This document shows, one piece after another, positions 23,799-30,903 of a stretch of DNA of 64,000 bases (its first letter is position 1; each line of letters opens with the position of its first letter). Source of the DNA: Paenibacillus sp. MSJ-34 (GTDB lineage Bacteria; Bacillota; Bacilli; Paenibacillales; Paenibacillaceae); the NCBI RefSeq assembly GCF_018918005.1, contig NZ_JAHLPR010000016.1:1-64000 (forward strand). Direction: 5' to 3'. A model generated the notes under the pieces. That model saw only the letters and a program-made list of their open reading frames with translations, was not told where the DNA came from and ran no database searches. The translations under genes and the position numbers were made by a program.

Positions 23799-24647
23799 GT
23801 GAAATATACGAAAATGCATGGTTTGGGCAACAGTTATATTTATATTAACGGATTTGAGGAAGCTCTTGACGAGGCTTCCCTGTCGCCGCTGGCGATGCGC
23901 GTTTCCAACGTCAATACCGGCATCGGTTCGGACGGTATGATCGTCATCGGTCCGTCCGAAGTCGCCGATTTCCGCATGCGGATTTTCAATATCGACGGTT
24001 CGGAAGGGAAAAATTGCGGCAACGGGCTGCGGTGTGTCGCGAAATATGTATTCGAACGGAAGATGACGGAGCGGACTCGTTTTACGATCGAGACGCTCGG
24101 CGGGAACGTTGAAGTCAATATCGACGCCGACGATGCGTGCCGCGTTCGTCAAGTTACGGTCGACATGGGAGCTCCGCGTTTGTTGAAAGGCGACTTGCCG
24201 ATGCTGGGCGATCCGGAACAACCGGCTATCGACGAGGCGATCGCGGTGAACGGACGGCAATACCGTATTACCGCGGTATCGATGGGTAATCCCCATGCGG
24301 TACTGTTCGTTCCCGATGCGGACGCGGCGCCGGTAGCGGAGATCGGTCCGCAAATCGAGCATGCGCCTCTATTTCCCGAACGAACCAATGTCGAATTCAT
24401 TCAGGTGGTAAACCGGCGGGAAATCATTTTTCGCGTATGGGAGCGGGGATCGGGCATTACGCAAGCATGCGGAACGGGGGCGTGCGCCGCCGTCGTCGCC
24501 GGCGTGCTGAACGGCGAACTGGATCGAGGCAAGCCGGTAACGGTGCATCTGCTTGGCGGAGACCTAGAAATTATATGGGAAAACGACGGTCGCGTGTTCA
24601 TGAAAGGGCCCGCCGAAATCGTAACCGATGGGGAATTATATCTATAA
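23799..24647 (+). CDS. dapF: Diaminopimelate epimerase
   Basis: Converts LL- to meso-diaminopimelate for lysine and peptidoglycan. The 282-aa product has both catalytic cysteines, in [10 protein letters not shown] and in [11 protein letters not shown], and the N-terminal [13 protein letters not shown] 23799 is used as start because GGAAGGAGG lies eight bases upstream and the next methionine is inside the conserved N-terminus. It follows dapL by 40 bases and is closed by a terminator at 24658-24692. Confidence 0.96.
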   Translation: MKYTKMHGLGNSYIYINGFEEALDEASLSPLAMRVSNVNTGIGSDGMIVIGPSEVADFRMRIFNIDGSEGKNCGNGLRCVAKYVFERKMTERTRFTIETLGGNVEVNIDADDACRVRQVTVDMGAPRLLKGDLPMLGDPEQPAIDEAIAVNGRQYRITAVSMGNPHAVLFVPDADAAPVAEIGPQIEHAPLFPERTNVEFIQVVNRREIIFRVWERGSGITQACGTGACAAVVAGVLNGELDRGKPVTVHLLGGDLEIIWENDGRVFMKGPAEIVTDGELYL

Positions 24648-24657
24648 CGTCATGCGA

Positions 24658-24692
24658 AACGATTGGATCTTCGGCGTCCGATCGTTTTTTTT
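24658..24692 (+). terminator. dapF terminator
   Basis: AACGATTGGA at 24658-24667 pairs with TCCGATCGTT at 24677-24686 with one G-U pair, followed by eight T. It ends the gltB-gltD-dapL-dapF group. Confidence 0.85.
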
Positions 24693-24764
24693 CGGCCGCC
24701 TATTTGGCTGCATCGCCAAGGGGAATTCGGAGTGGGCCTTTTTTCCTGTTTTCTCATAAAAGAA

Positions 24765-24793
24765 TTTACATGAGAGCTTTCGTGAACTACAAT
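24765..24793 (+). promoter_or_regulatory. Sigma-A-type promoter of the HEAT-repeat gene
   Basis: TTTACA at 24765-24770 and TACAAT at 24788-24793 are separated by exactly 17 bases. The start site would be near 24800, giving a leader of about 220 bases before the gene at 25022. Confidence 0.65.
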
Positions 24794-24820
24794 TTTGATA
24801 GCTGTTTTTTTTGTTGTACC

Positions 24821-24914
24821 GCGGAAAAGCAACAACGCGCCCATGTCGAATCATGGTTCGGAATAACAGGTAAATTAGTCCCGTTTTTTGAAAGGAAGCG
24901 CGTTGTTTTTCGCG
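24821..24914 (+). promoter_or_regulatory. Long-range inverted repeat in the leader
   Basis: GCGGAAAAGCAACAACGCGC at 24821-24840 is largely complementary to GCGCGTTGTTTTTCGC at 24898-24913. The enclosed loop contains a C-rich then T-rich stretch near 24880-24889. The leader between promoter and gene is thus likely to fold. I do not recognise a riboswitch class. Confidence 0.45.
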
Positions 24915-25021
24915 AAAGCGCCGGGTCCGAACGTGGGAAGCGGTCTTCGGGCGCGGCGGATGTAATGAAGAATGAATGTGATAGCTGGCAAATCGCACAT
25001 CGTGGTGAGGGAGGATTACAT

Positions 25022-25522
25022 TTGAATTCGATTTTCGAGTTAATCCAGCAATTTCAAGGCAGTAATGATGAGGAGAAAATTCAAATTCTTATCAAGATCG
25101 AGCAAGTGTGCGATGAGAAGAAATGGCCTTTTCTATGCAATGTCTTTACGAATCGCGCATACGACGGGCGGGTAAGAAGAAAGGCGCTTGCGATCATATC
25201 CGGCGCGTCGCTGCCCGACCGTCATGTGAAGGAAACATGCGGCGCACTGATCCAATGCATCAAATCGGATGAGAACAGCGACCTTCGCAACGAAGCCGTT
25301 CAAGCGATGGCGAAGTTCACGACATTCCGTCCGGCGCTTGAAGCGGCCGCTCAACTTCTATTGAACAGGGGGGAAGATGCTGATATCCGATGGAATGCTT
25401 TTAAAGTGATTTCCACTGTGAAAAACAGCGAATTCGGCGTGGAAGTGCTATCGCAACTTTTGACGGATCCTGTTTTTCGTAAAAGCGCTCAAAGAGAATT
25501 GCTGACATTGGAGATGGCGTAA
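25022..25522 (+). CDS. HEAT-repeat-like helical protein
   Basis: Soluble protein of 166 aa made of repeated helix pairs, with units such as VRRKALAIISGAS, LRNEAVQAMAKF and IRWNAFKVIS spaced about 35-40 residues apart, typical of HEAT-like scaffolds that bind other proteins. TTG 25022 is chosen because GGAGG at 25010-25014 is seven bases upstream. An ATG at 24965 is in frame but poorly supported, and the much longer open frame upstream overlaps dapF and the leader. No enzymatic motif is seen; function is unknown. Confidence 0.65.
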   Translation: MNSIFELIQQFQGSNDEEKIQILIKIEQVCDEKKWPFLCNVFTNRAYDGRVRRKALAIISGASLPDRHVKETCGALIQCIKSDENSDLRNEAVQAMAKFTTFRPALEAAAQLLLNRGEDADIRWNAFKVISTVKNSEFGVEVLSQLLTDPVFRKSAQRELLTLEMA

Positions 25523-25563
25523 ATACGATAACGAGCGGAAAGGATGAGATGATGAGGAAAGAC

Positions 25564-25604
25564 AAAGCCGGCGGCGGACCGATCGAGGTTGCCGCCGCTT
25601 TCTT
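25564..25604. terminator. Terminator between HEAT gene and convergent SDR gene
   Basis: CGGCGGC at 25569-25575 and GCCGCCG at 25591-25597 form a strong stem flanked by AAAG and CTTTCTTT. It can act for the plus-strand HEAT gene and, less well, for the minus-strand gene. Confidence 0.7.
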
Positions 25605-25608
25605 TGGC

Positions 25609-26319
25609 TTATCGCGGTTTGCGCCTGATTTGATGGCGCTGCGGGCGAATCGTCAAGTCGGTAATGACGGAACCTTCCCGCAGCGTAAGCACCGTCCTGA
25701 CGGCATCGGCTACGCATTCCGGCGTAATGTAACTGTCCGGCTCCTCTCCTTCCCGAAAATCGAGACGATCGTAGAAAGGAGTTTGCGTCATATCCGGATG
25801 AAGCGAGACGACGCGCGCTCCCGTTTTGCGGATTTCATCGAACAGGCTGAGGCTGAAATGCGACAATCCGGCTTTTGTCGCGGCGTAAGCGCAGCCGTGC
25901 GTACTCGATTTTTTCGCCGTGACGGATGATATCTGAATAATTGTGCCTTTGTCCTGTTTGATGCGGCGCAGAAGCTGCTGCGTCAAAATAAGCGGCGCCT
26001 GCAAGTTGACGGCGATCATTTCGGCGATTTGCCGCGGGCCGATTTGCTCGTGCGGCGCGAAATAAGCGAGTCCCGCATTGTTCACAAGGACGCCGAGCCG
26101 ATGTCCGCCCTCGCGGGCGAAAGCTTGAATATGCTCGGCCGCGCGCATGATTTCGTCAATATCGCGCAAATCGCAGCGATACGGAATGTACCGCTCATGC
26201 GGCAATCCGGCTTTGTCCGGATTCCGCGACAGTCCGTACACGAAATAATCCATATCGATCAACATGCGGGCTATCGCAAGTCCGATCCCGGAAGACGCCC
26301 CGGTAACGACCGCTAAGTT
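25609..26319 (-). CDS. Short-chain dehydrogenase/reductase
   Basis: Classical SDR of 236 aa: cofactor motif TGASSGIG at the N-terminus, NNAG near residue 85, and the Y-x-x-x-K of YAATK after ISSVT. It uses NAD(P) to oxidise or reduce a hydroxyl or keto group; the substrate is unknown. The start at 26319 follows TTAGGAGGAACTGAC; the open frame extends upstream without a site. It lies about 110 bases downstream of the radical SAM gene on the same strand and may belong to that transcript. Confidence 0.85.
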   Translation of the reverse strand, partial: NLAVVTGASSGIGLAIARMLIDMDYFVYGLSRNPDKAGLPHERYIPYRCDLRDIDEIMRAAEHIQAFAREGGHRLGVLVNNAGLAYFAPHEQIGPRQIAEMIAVNLQAPLILTQQLLRRIKQDKGTIIQISSVTAKKSSTHGCAYAATKAGLSHFSLSLFDEIRKTGARVVSLHPDMTQTPFYDRLDFREGEEPDSYITPECVADAVRTVLTLREGSVITDLTIRPQRHQIRRKPR

Positions 26320-26427
26320 CATGTCAGTTCCTCCTAAAAGTTTTGTGAAGCGCTGCTTCTCCGAAATCCTTCGCAACAAAACTAGCTTCGTAAGCATTCG
26401 CCAAGTTCTGTGAAGCGCGTTCGCGCT

Positions 26428-27414
26428 TTATGTAGTGAAAATTTTCTCCTCGGGCATATATTCGGCAACGCTTTCATATACGAATTCCGTCAGCTTGCGG
26501 GTCGTCTCGTCGGGATAAGTAAGGATCCCGTTGCGATTTTCATAAGGATAATGTGCGATGACGGATTCGCTACGATGCTTGCGCATTCTTTTCAAATAAT
26601 CTTTCGGGATGCGGAACACGCCGATGCTGACATCGCGGATGCGAGCGAGCGGAATTTCGCTGAACGTACGCCGGATACAATCCCGGTAATGCTGCCGCCA
26701 GTTATCGATATGCAGCACGGGATCGAAGCAAATGCGGACGGGCCATCCGGCCTCAGCCGCTTTGCGGGCGCATGCCAAGCGCGCTTGGAGCGACGGCGTA
26801 CCCGGTTCGTGGCGCTTGACGACTTCATCGGGCGATAAGGTCCATGCGAGCACGGTTCGGTTTGACGGGGTCAAGCCGCGAAGCGGCGCGAAATTGGCGC
26901 TCTTCGTGCGAAGTTCCAGCGTCAATCCGTCCGTTTCGGCCGCGAAAGCGATCCAGCGCGAAGCGAGCGGTACAATCGGCTCGAACGCCAGCAAATCGCT
27001 CTCGTACGAAATGCTGAGATAGAGCGGATGCCCGTCCAGCGTTCTCCGCACTTCGGCGAAATAATCGTCTTGATTGACGAACAATACGGCGTTGCCGGAA
27101 GGAAACATTCCCTGCAAAAAACAATATTCGCAATTGTACAAGCAGTTTAGGGCCGAGGAAGCGTAATAAAAATGAAGATGGCCGAAATGATGCGTCACTT
27201 CGGAGCCGGGGTACAGAAACGGTCTTTTTTTGACGGCCACAATCAGTTTGGGCGCATGTTTCTGCACGGAAAAGTTTTGTCTGCCACGCGCGAACACTTC
27301 CATATAATCGTCGATTTCCACGATTGTCGCATGCGGGAACTTGCTCGTAACGACATCCGTCAATGCATACGGTTTTGCGGCTTTTTCGATGTAAATATGG
27401 GTGTAATTACTCAT
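26428..27414 (-). CDS. Spore photoproduct lyase-family radical SAM protein
   Basis: Protein of 328 aa of the SPL family. The radical SAM cluster motif is C91-L-Y-N-C95-E-Y-C98, with the spacing and numbering of Bacillus subtilis SplB. Canonical SplB repairs the thymine dimer of UV-treated spores, returning hydrogen through Cys141 and Tyr99. Here the residue after C98 is Phe99, and the segment aligned to the CTSD of SplB reads Y137-E-S-D, so both relay residues seem replaced (alignment from memory). Its start overlaps the stop of the upstream nucleosidase gene by eight bases, implying coupled translation. It may have another substrate or another hydrogen source. Confidence 0.75.
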   Translation of the reverse strand: MSNYTHIYIEKAAKPYALTDVVTSKFPHATIVEIDDYMEVFARGRQNFSVQKHAPKLIVAVKKRPFLYPGSEVTHHFGHLHFYYASSALNCLYNCEYCFLQGMFPSGNAVLFVNQDDYFAEVRRTLDGHPLYLSISYESDLLAFEPIVPLASRWIAFAAETDGLTLELRTKSANFAPLRGLTPSNRTVLAWTLSPDEVVKRHEPGTPSLQARLACARKAAEAGWPVRICFDPVLHIDNWRQHYRDCIRRTFSEIPLARIRDVSIGVFRIPKDYLKRMRKHRSESVIAHYPYENRNGILTYPDETTRKLTEFVYESVAEYMPEEKIFTT

Positions 27415-28240
27415 AAAGAAGCTGTTGTCGCAATTGTGCAAAACGCATCTTTCCTTCCTGCTTGGATTCGGCGGCTTGTCCCGCATCGTAACGAAGGGCG
27501 TCAAGCGGTTGTCCCGTACGGATCTTGTATTGCACCGCCATCTGTTTCAATTGGCCGGCCATCGTTTCGGACAATCGAAGCTCGCTGCGGACCGCCTCGA
27601 TCCATTTCTCGTCCGTCTCGTCCAATACGTCCTGGCGGATCGAGAACGCCTGCCGGTAAGATGAAATAAAATGATCGATGTCCGGTATCCGTTCCGCAAT
27701 GAGACCGCTTACTCTTTCCGGGGAAAGAACAGAGCTCTCGAGCGCATCGGACACGATTTTCACAACCGCCGTCTGATGCGGCGCAAGAAACATTTTGGCG
27801 GCTTCAAGACAACCGGCGGCCTCCATATCGACAAGCTCTCCTTGGACGAATTGCCTGTCCGCAGCCGTTACCGGGCGCGAGAATGTTTCCAGTACCCCTT
27901 CGTCAAACCGGTGACGGATAAGAACGTCCGGATAATAGACATGCGACGTATCGCGGGATACGATTTTATGACATAGCACGGCCCGGCCGACCTGCAAGCG
28001 CATGGCGGCGGTTCCGGCGATGCCGACGTTGATCAGCAAATCCCGCTTGTTTCGGTTCACCCGGCTTAACAAGGATGCGACGCCGATCGCCGCCTGCATC
28101 GGTCCCGTGCCGGTTACGATGAGACGGATATCGCCTGCCGCGAACTGCTGCCAAGGATGCTCGGCGTACAATTTTTTCAATTGATAATATTCGATGATCG
28201 GCTTCGCTTCGCAATAGAGCGCGACTGCGATGTAAATCAT
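27407..28240 (-). CDS. MTAN/PNP-family nucleosidase with C-terminal extension
   Basis: Protein of 277 aa. The first 190 residues are a nucleoside phosphorylase/nucleosidase fold: VTGTGPMQAAIGVASLL, INVGIAGTA, LVDMEAAG and a late V-S-D-A-L with the likely catalytic Asp. The last 85 residues form a charged helical extension not found in ordinary MTA/SAH nucleosidases of about 230 aa. MTAN enzymes also cleave 5'-deoxyadenosine, the by-product of radical SAM reactions. It overlaps the radical SAM gene start, so product removal for that enzyme is a natural role. ATG 28240 is preferred. A five-codon frame (MGTGR) with a strong ribosome site ends five bases upstream. Confidence 0.75.
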   Translation of the reverse strand: MIYIAVALYCEAKPIIEYYQLKKLYAEHPWQQFAAGDIRLIVTGTGPMQAAIGVASLLSRVNRNKRDLLINVGIAGTAAMRLQVGRAVLCHKIVSRDTSHVYYPDVLIRHRFDEGVLETFSRPVTAADRQFVQGELVDMEAAGCLEAAKMFLAPHQTAVVKIVSDALESSVLSPERVSGLIAERIPDIDHFISSYRQAFSIRQDVLDETDEKWIEAVRSELRLSETMAGQLKQMAVQYKIRTGQPLDALRYDAGQAAESKQEGKMRFAQLRQQLLYE

Positions 28241-28245
28241 TGCGG

Positions 28246-28263
28246 TCACCTGCCTGTACCCAT
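28246..28263 (-). CDS. Possible five-codon upstream ORF (MGTGR)
   Basis: Directly behind AAGGAGG on the minus strand, ATG 28263 opens a five-codon frame that ends in TGA at 28248-28246. Five bases later the nucleosidase ATG begins. The strong site is too far from that ATG to serve it well, so re-initiation after this tiny frame is plausible. It may also be incidental. Confidence 0.3.
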   Translation of the reverse strand: MGTGR

Positions 28264-28445
28264 AAATTACCTCCTTGCCCTTCTATTGTACCATATTGCA
28301 GCCCCGCGCTTCACATGCCGACAGCTGGGTTGCAGCCTCGAATCGGACGCAACTTCCGATCCTTGTTACCAATCGCGTCTTTCGTACATATGTTGGAATA
28401 AGTACGGGTTCATGCCCGCCAAGAGGTTGTACTGGGGAGTGATCG

Positions 28446-29414
28446 ATGCACATGAAATCGAATCTGAAAGTGAAGCAGCTTGCGCGCAAATTCGGCATAG
28501 AAGCGAAAGAAATAAAAAAAGTGTATTACAGCGTATACCGGATCGTCACGCCAGACGGCAAAACGTATTGTTTGAAACGGATGCGGTACGCTCCGTCGCA
28601 GCTCAAATGGATCGACCGGACGCTTGCGAAACTGAGACAACACGGCTTTTCCCGCATCGCATGGCGCGACCGGAACCGGTCCGGAGGCAAACCGCTATAT
28701 ATAAGACGGTCTCCCAACGGCGTGCCGTTTCTGCTGATGCCCTGGATCAAGGGAGTATGGCCTTCCCCGAAATCGATCGGGGACATGAAGGAATCGGGCA
28801 AAATATTGGCCGAATTTCATCTCGCCGGCAAAGAAATCGCCATTACAGGCAGCGGCTCGCGGAATATGATCGGGAAATGGCCGGCCTTGTTCCGCCAGCG
28901 CCACAATGTTCTGTTAAGAAAAGTGCGGATCGCCAAAACGAACGGACACGGCACCGCCCTGGATCCGCTGCTGCGGAAACATGGGGCGGCTTTGATTAAG
29001 CGGTCGCGGGATGCGATAAGGTTGATGAAGAACAGCGGTTATCGGAGAGCGTGCCGGAACGCGCGGGAGCAAGGCTCTCTCTGCCATGGCGACGGCGGTC
29101 CCACCAACATTATTCTTACGGGAGGCGAATCGTACCTGATCGATTTCGAGACGCTGCGCCACGATTTGCGCGCCTACGACCTGTTCCGCGTCGTTTACAA
29201 TTCCGCAAAAGATCACGGTTTTCGCTATCCCATTGTGAAGGCGATATTGGACGGTTATCAATCGGTGTCGAAACTGAATCGGGACGATATCGATTTGTTG
29301 AAAGTATGGCTCGCCCATCCGCATCGGGTTAGCAGAATATTGGGAAAATACGATAAATTGCCGTATGCCAAGAAGTTGAAAAAGCTGCGGGAATTACGGC
29401 TTGTTCTTTCATAG
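28446..29414 (+). CDS. CotS-family kinase-like spore protein
   Basis: Protein of 322 aa with the aminoglycoside phosphotransferase/choline kinase fold used by the CotS/YutH/YsxE spore-coat family. The catalytic loop is C-H214-G-D216-G-G-P-T-N and the metal-binding Asp233 is in LIDFET. Basic residues are very frequent. CotS-type proteins are made in the mother cell and placed in the spore coat; their phosphorylated substrate is not established. It is followed by a glycosyltransferase, the same pairing as cotS and cotSA of Bacillus subtilis. Start ATG 28446 behind GGGGAG; ATG 28452 is possible. Confidence 0.8.
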   Translation: MHMKSNLKVKQLARKFGIEAKEIKKVYYSVYRIVTPDGKTYCLKRMRYAPSQLKWIDRTLAKLRQHGFSRIAWRDRNRSGGKPLYIRRSPNGVPFLLMPWIKGVWPSPKSIGDMKESGKILAEFHLAGKEIAITGSGSRNMIGKWPALFRQRHNVLLRKVRIAKTNGHGTALDPLLRKHGAALIKRSRDAIRLMKNSGYRRACRNAREQGSLCHGDGGPTNIILTGGESYLIDFETLRHDLRAYDLFRVVYNSAKDHGFRYPIVKAILDGYQSVSKLNRDDIDLLKVWLAHPHRVSRILGKYDKLPYAKKLKKLRELRLVLS

Positions 29415-29476
29415 GAGCGAACCATTCTGAACCTGTTGCCGAAGCTGGACGATTATCTCGGAAAGGAAAGTTCCGG

Positions 29477-30589
29477 ATGAATATATGGGTGCTCACGAAC
29501 GAATATGAAAATAAAACGATCGGCGGGCTAGGAACCGTTGCCACCCATTTATCCAAAGCATTGGCGCAAAAAGAGGGAATTCATGTGACCGTATTGGCCA
29601 GCAAAACAAAAAAGAAAGTCGTTGCGAGAAAAGGCGCGCCGCGCGTCGTCCGGTTTCCGCTTACACTCCAATATTTCGATGCGGCGGGCAATTTCAAGCC
29701 TGCGCCTATCGCCAAATGGCTGAGGACGAACGGGTATAACCTGCCCGATCTCATCCATACCCACAGTTTGCAATGTGTCGATATGGCGCTGTATTTCAAG
29801 CGCAAATACGGCATTCCGTTCGTGTATACTTGTCATTCGTTGGCTTTGCGGCGCAATATATTCGGTAAAAATAGAGTATCTCCACGGCAAGTCGACTTGT
29901 TTCGCTTTGCCGATGTCGTCACGGTGCCGAGCGCATGGCAAAAGCGGCAAATACATGCGCATTGTCCATATGTGAAGCATATTCAAGTGATTAGGAACGG
30001 CGTTCCGTTCAGGGAATCGACGACAGGCTCGGGGAGCAAAAAGAAAGGCCGGCTGCTGTTTGTGGGGAGATTGACGGCAACCAAAGGGATTAACGAATTG
30101 CTGCAAGCGGTCGGCTTATTGAAAAAATCGAAGCCGAAGGTGAAGCTCGATATTGTCGGCAGAGGTTCGGCAACCTTTACGAAGAAATTGAAACAAACGG
30201 CACTTCGCTCGAAAATCAACCAAAACGTACGTTGGATCGGGAAGCTGAAGCATGAAAAAGTTCAGCGCTTGTATTCTTCCTATCAGGCGGTCATCGTGCC
30301 GAGCCGTAAAGAGTCGTTCGGACTGGTGGCATTGGAGGCGATGGCAAGCGGCGTTCCGCTCGTAGCGACCCGCAACGGCGGGCTGAGCAGCTTCGTCAAC
30401 CGCGGCAACGCGACGATCATTGCAAGCGCGACGCCCCGTTCTATCGCCGCGGGCATCCGCAAAATGTGGAAATATCCCGATGAAACGGCGGTCAAGGCCG
30501 AAAATGCCAAAAAAACGGCGAAGCAATACAGTTGGACCAATATAAGCGACAGGTACGCCGAATTGTTCTATCGGGTGACCGGCCGATAG
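29477..30589 (+). CDS. GT4-family glycosyltransferase, CotSA-like
   Basis: Glycosyltransferase of 370 aa with the two Rossmann domains of the GT-B fold. The N-terminal loop NEYENKTIGGLGTVATHLS is the acceptor/donor glycine loop. The C-terminal half has LLFVGRLTATKGINELLQA and the donor-binding E-S-F-G-L-V-A-L-E motif (E-x7-E). It lies 62 bases after the CotS-family gene, matching the cotS-cotSA arrangement, so modification of spore surface polysaccharide is the likely role. The sugar donor is unknown. A GGAAAGGAAAG site precedes ATG 29477. Confidence 0.85.
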   Translation: MNIWVLTNEYENKTIGGLGTVATHLSKALAQKEGIHVTVLASKTKKKVVARKGAPRVVRFPLTLQYFDAAGNFKPAPIAKWLRTNGYNLPDLIHTHSLQCVDMALYFKRKYGIPFVYTCHSLALRRNIFGKNRVSPRQVDLFRFADVVTVPSAWQKRQIHAHCPYVKHIQVIRNGVPFRESTTGSGSKKKGRLLFVGRLTATKGINELLQAVGLLKKSKPKVKLDIVGRGSATFTKKLKQTALRSKINQNVRWIGKLKHEKVQRLYSSYQAVIVPSRKESFGLVALEAMASGVPLVATRNGGLSSFVNRGNATIIASATPRSIAAGIRKMWKYPDETAVKAENAKKTAKQYSWTNISDRYAELFYRVTGR

Positions 30590-30596
30590 AAGAGAC

Positions 30597-30626
30597 TTGA
30601 TTTGGCCGCTAAAGTCGTCTTATAAT
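30597..30626 (+). promoter_or_regulatory. Sigma-A promoter of the second ABC-F gene
   Basis: TTGATT at 30597-30602, an 18-base spacer and a consensus TATAAT at 30621-30626. Transcription would begin near 30633 and run through about 270 bases of leader before the coding region at 30904. Confidence 0.75.
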
Positions 30627-30632
30627 GGCTAT

Positions 30633-30890
30633 AACAATGAGAAACGGAGGTTTTTATCGGTCCGATGGTGTAATCATGCGAATTTCGTCTGCCAATTTGA
30701 TGTTTCAGTCAATTGGGGCTCTGCCTGCGGTGGAGCGAACGGAATCCGTATGTACTTTTTCAAAGACTGATCGACCTGAACCGTTTTCTGTTGCCGGAAC
30801 GAACGGTTGTCTTTGATATAAGCGCATATTTTGTTCGTATACTCAGCCGCAGGCATGGTCCTGCGGCTTTTTTGCATGACAACAAAAATG
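30633..30890 (+). promoter_or_regulatory. Transcription attenuator leader of the ABC-F gene
   Basis: The leader can form two exclusive structures. The terminator pairs 30845-30853 with 30860-30868 (nine perfect pairs) before six T. Alternatively TGCCTGCGG at 30722-30730 is exactly complementary to CCGCAGGCA at 30847-30855, which would take away the terminator's 5' arm. A further small hairpin joins ACCGTT at 30780 and AACGGT at 30802. Short frames lie in the leader: M-V-stop at 30665-30673 and MYFFKD-stop at 30750-30770. Ribosome-mediated antitermination by translation inhibitors controls many ABC-F genes, and this fits that scheme. Confidence 0.75.
30845..30873 (+). terminator. Leader terminator upstream of the ABC-F gene
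   Basis: AGCCGCAGG at 30845-30853 and CCTGCGGCT at 30860-30868 with loop CATGGT, followed by a run of T ending at 30873. It ends 31 bases before the ABC-F start, so read-through is needed for expression from the upstream promoter. Confidence 0.88.
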
Positions 30891-30903
30891 CGGGGTGATT
30901 TGC

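Noticed and set aside
24437-25021. Long open frame joined in front of the HEAT-repeat protein
   Set aside because: It overlaps dapF out of frame, has no ribosome site, and its composition is not protein-like; a promoter and a better start at 25022 lie inside it.
30625-30816. 63-residue frame in the ABC-F leader
   Set aside because: Its start codon overlaps the TATAAT promoter element, so it would not be on the transcript; the shorter leader frames are more plausible.
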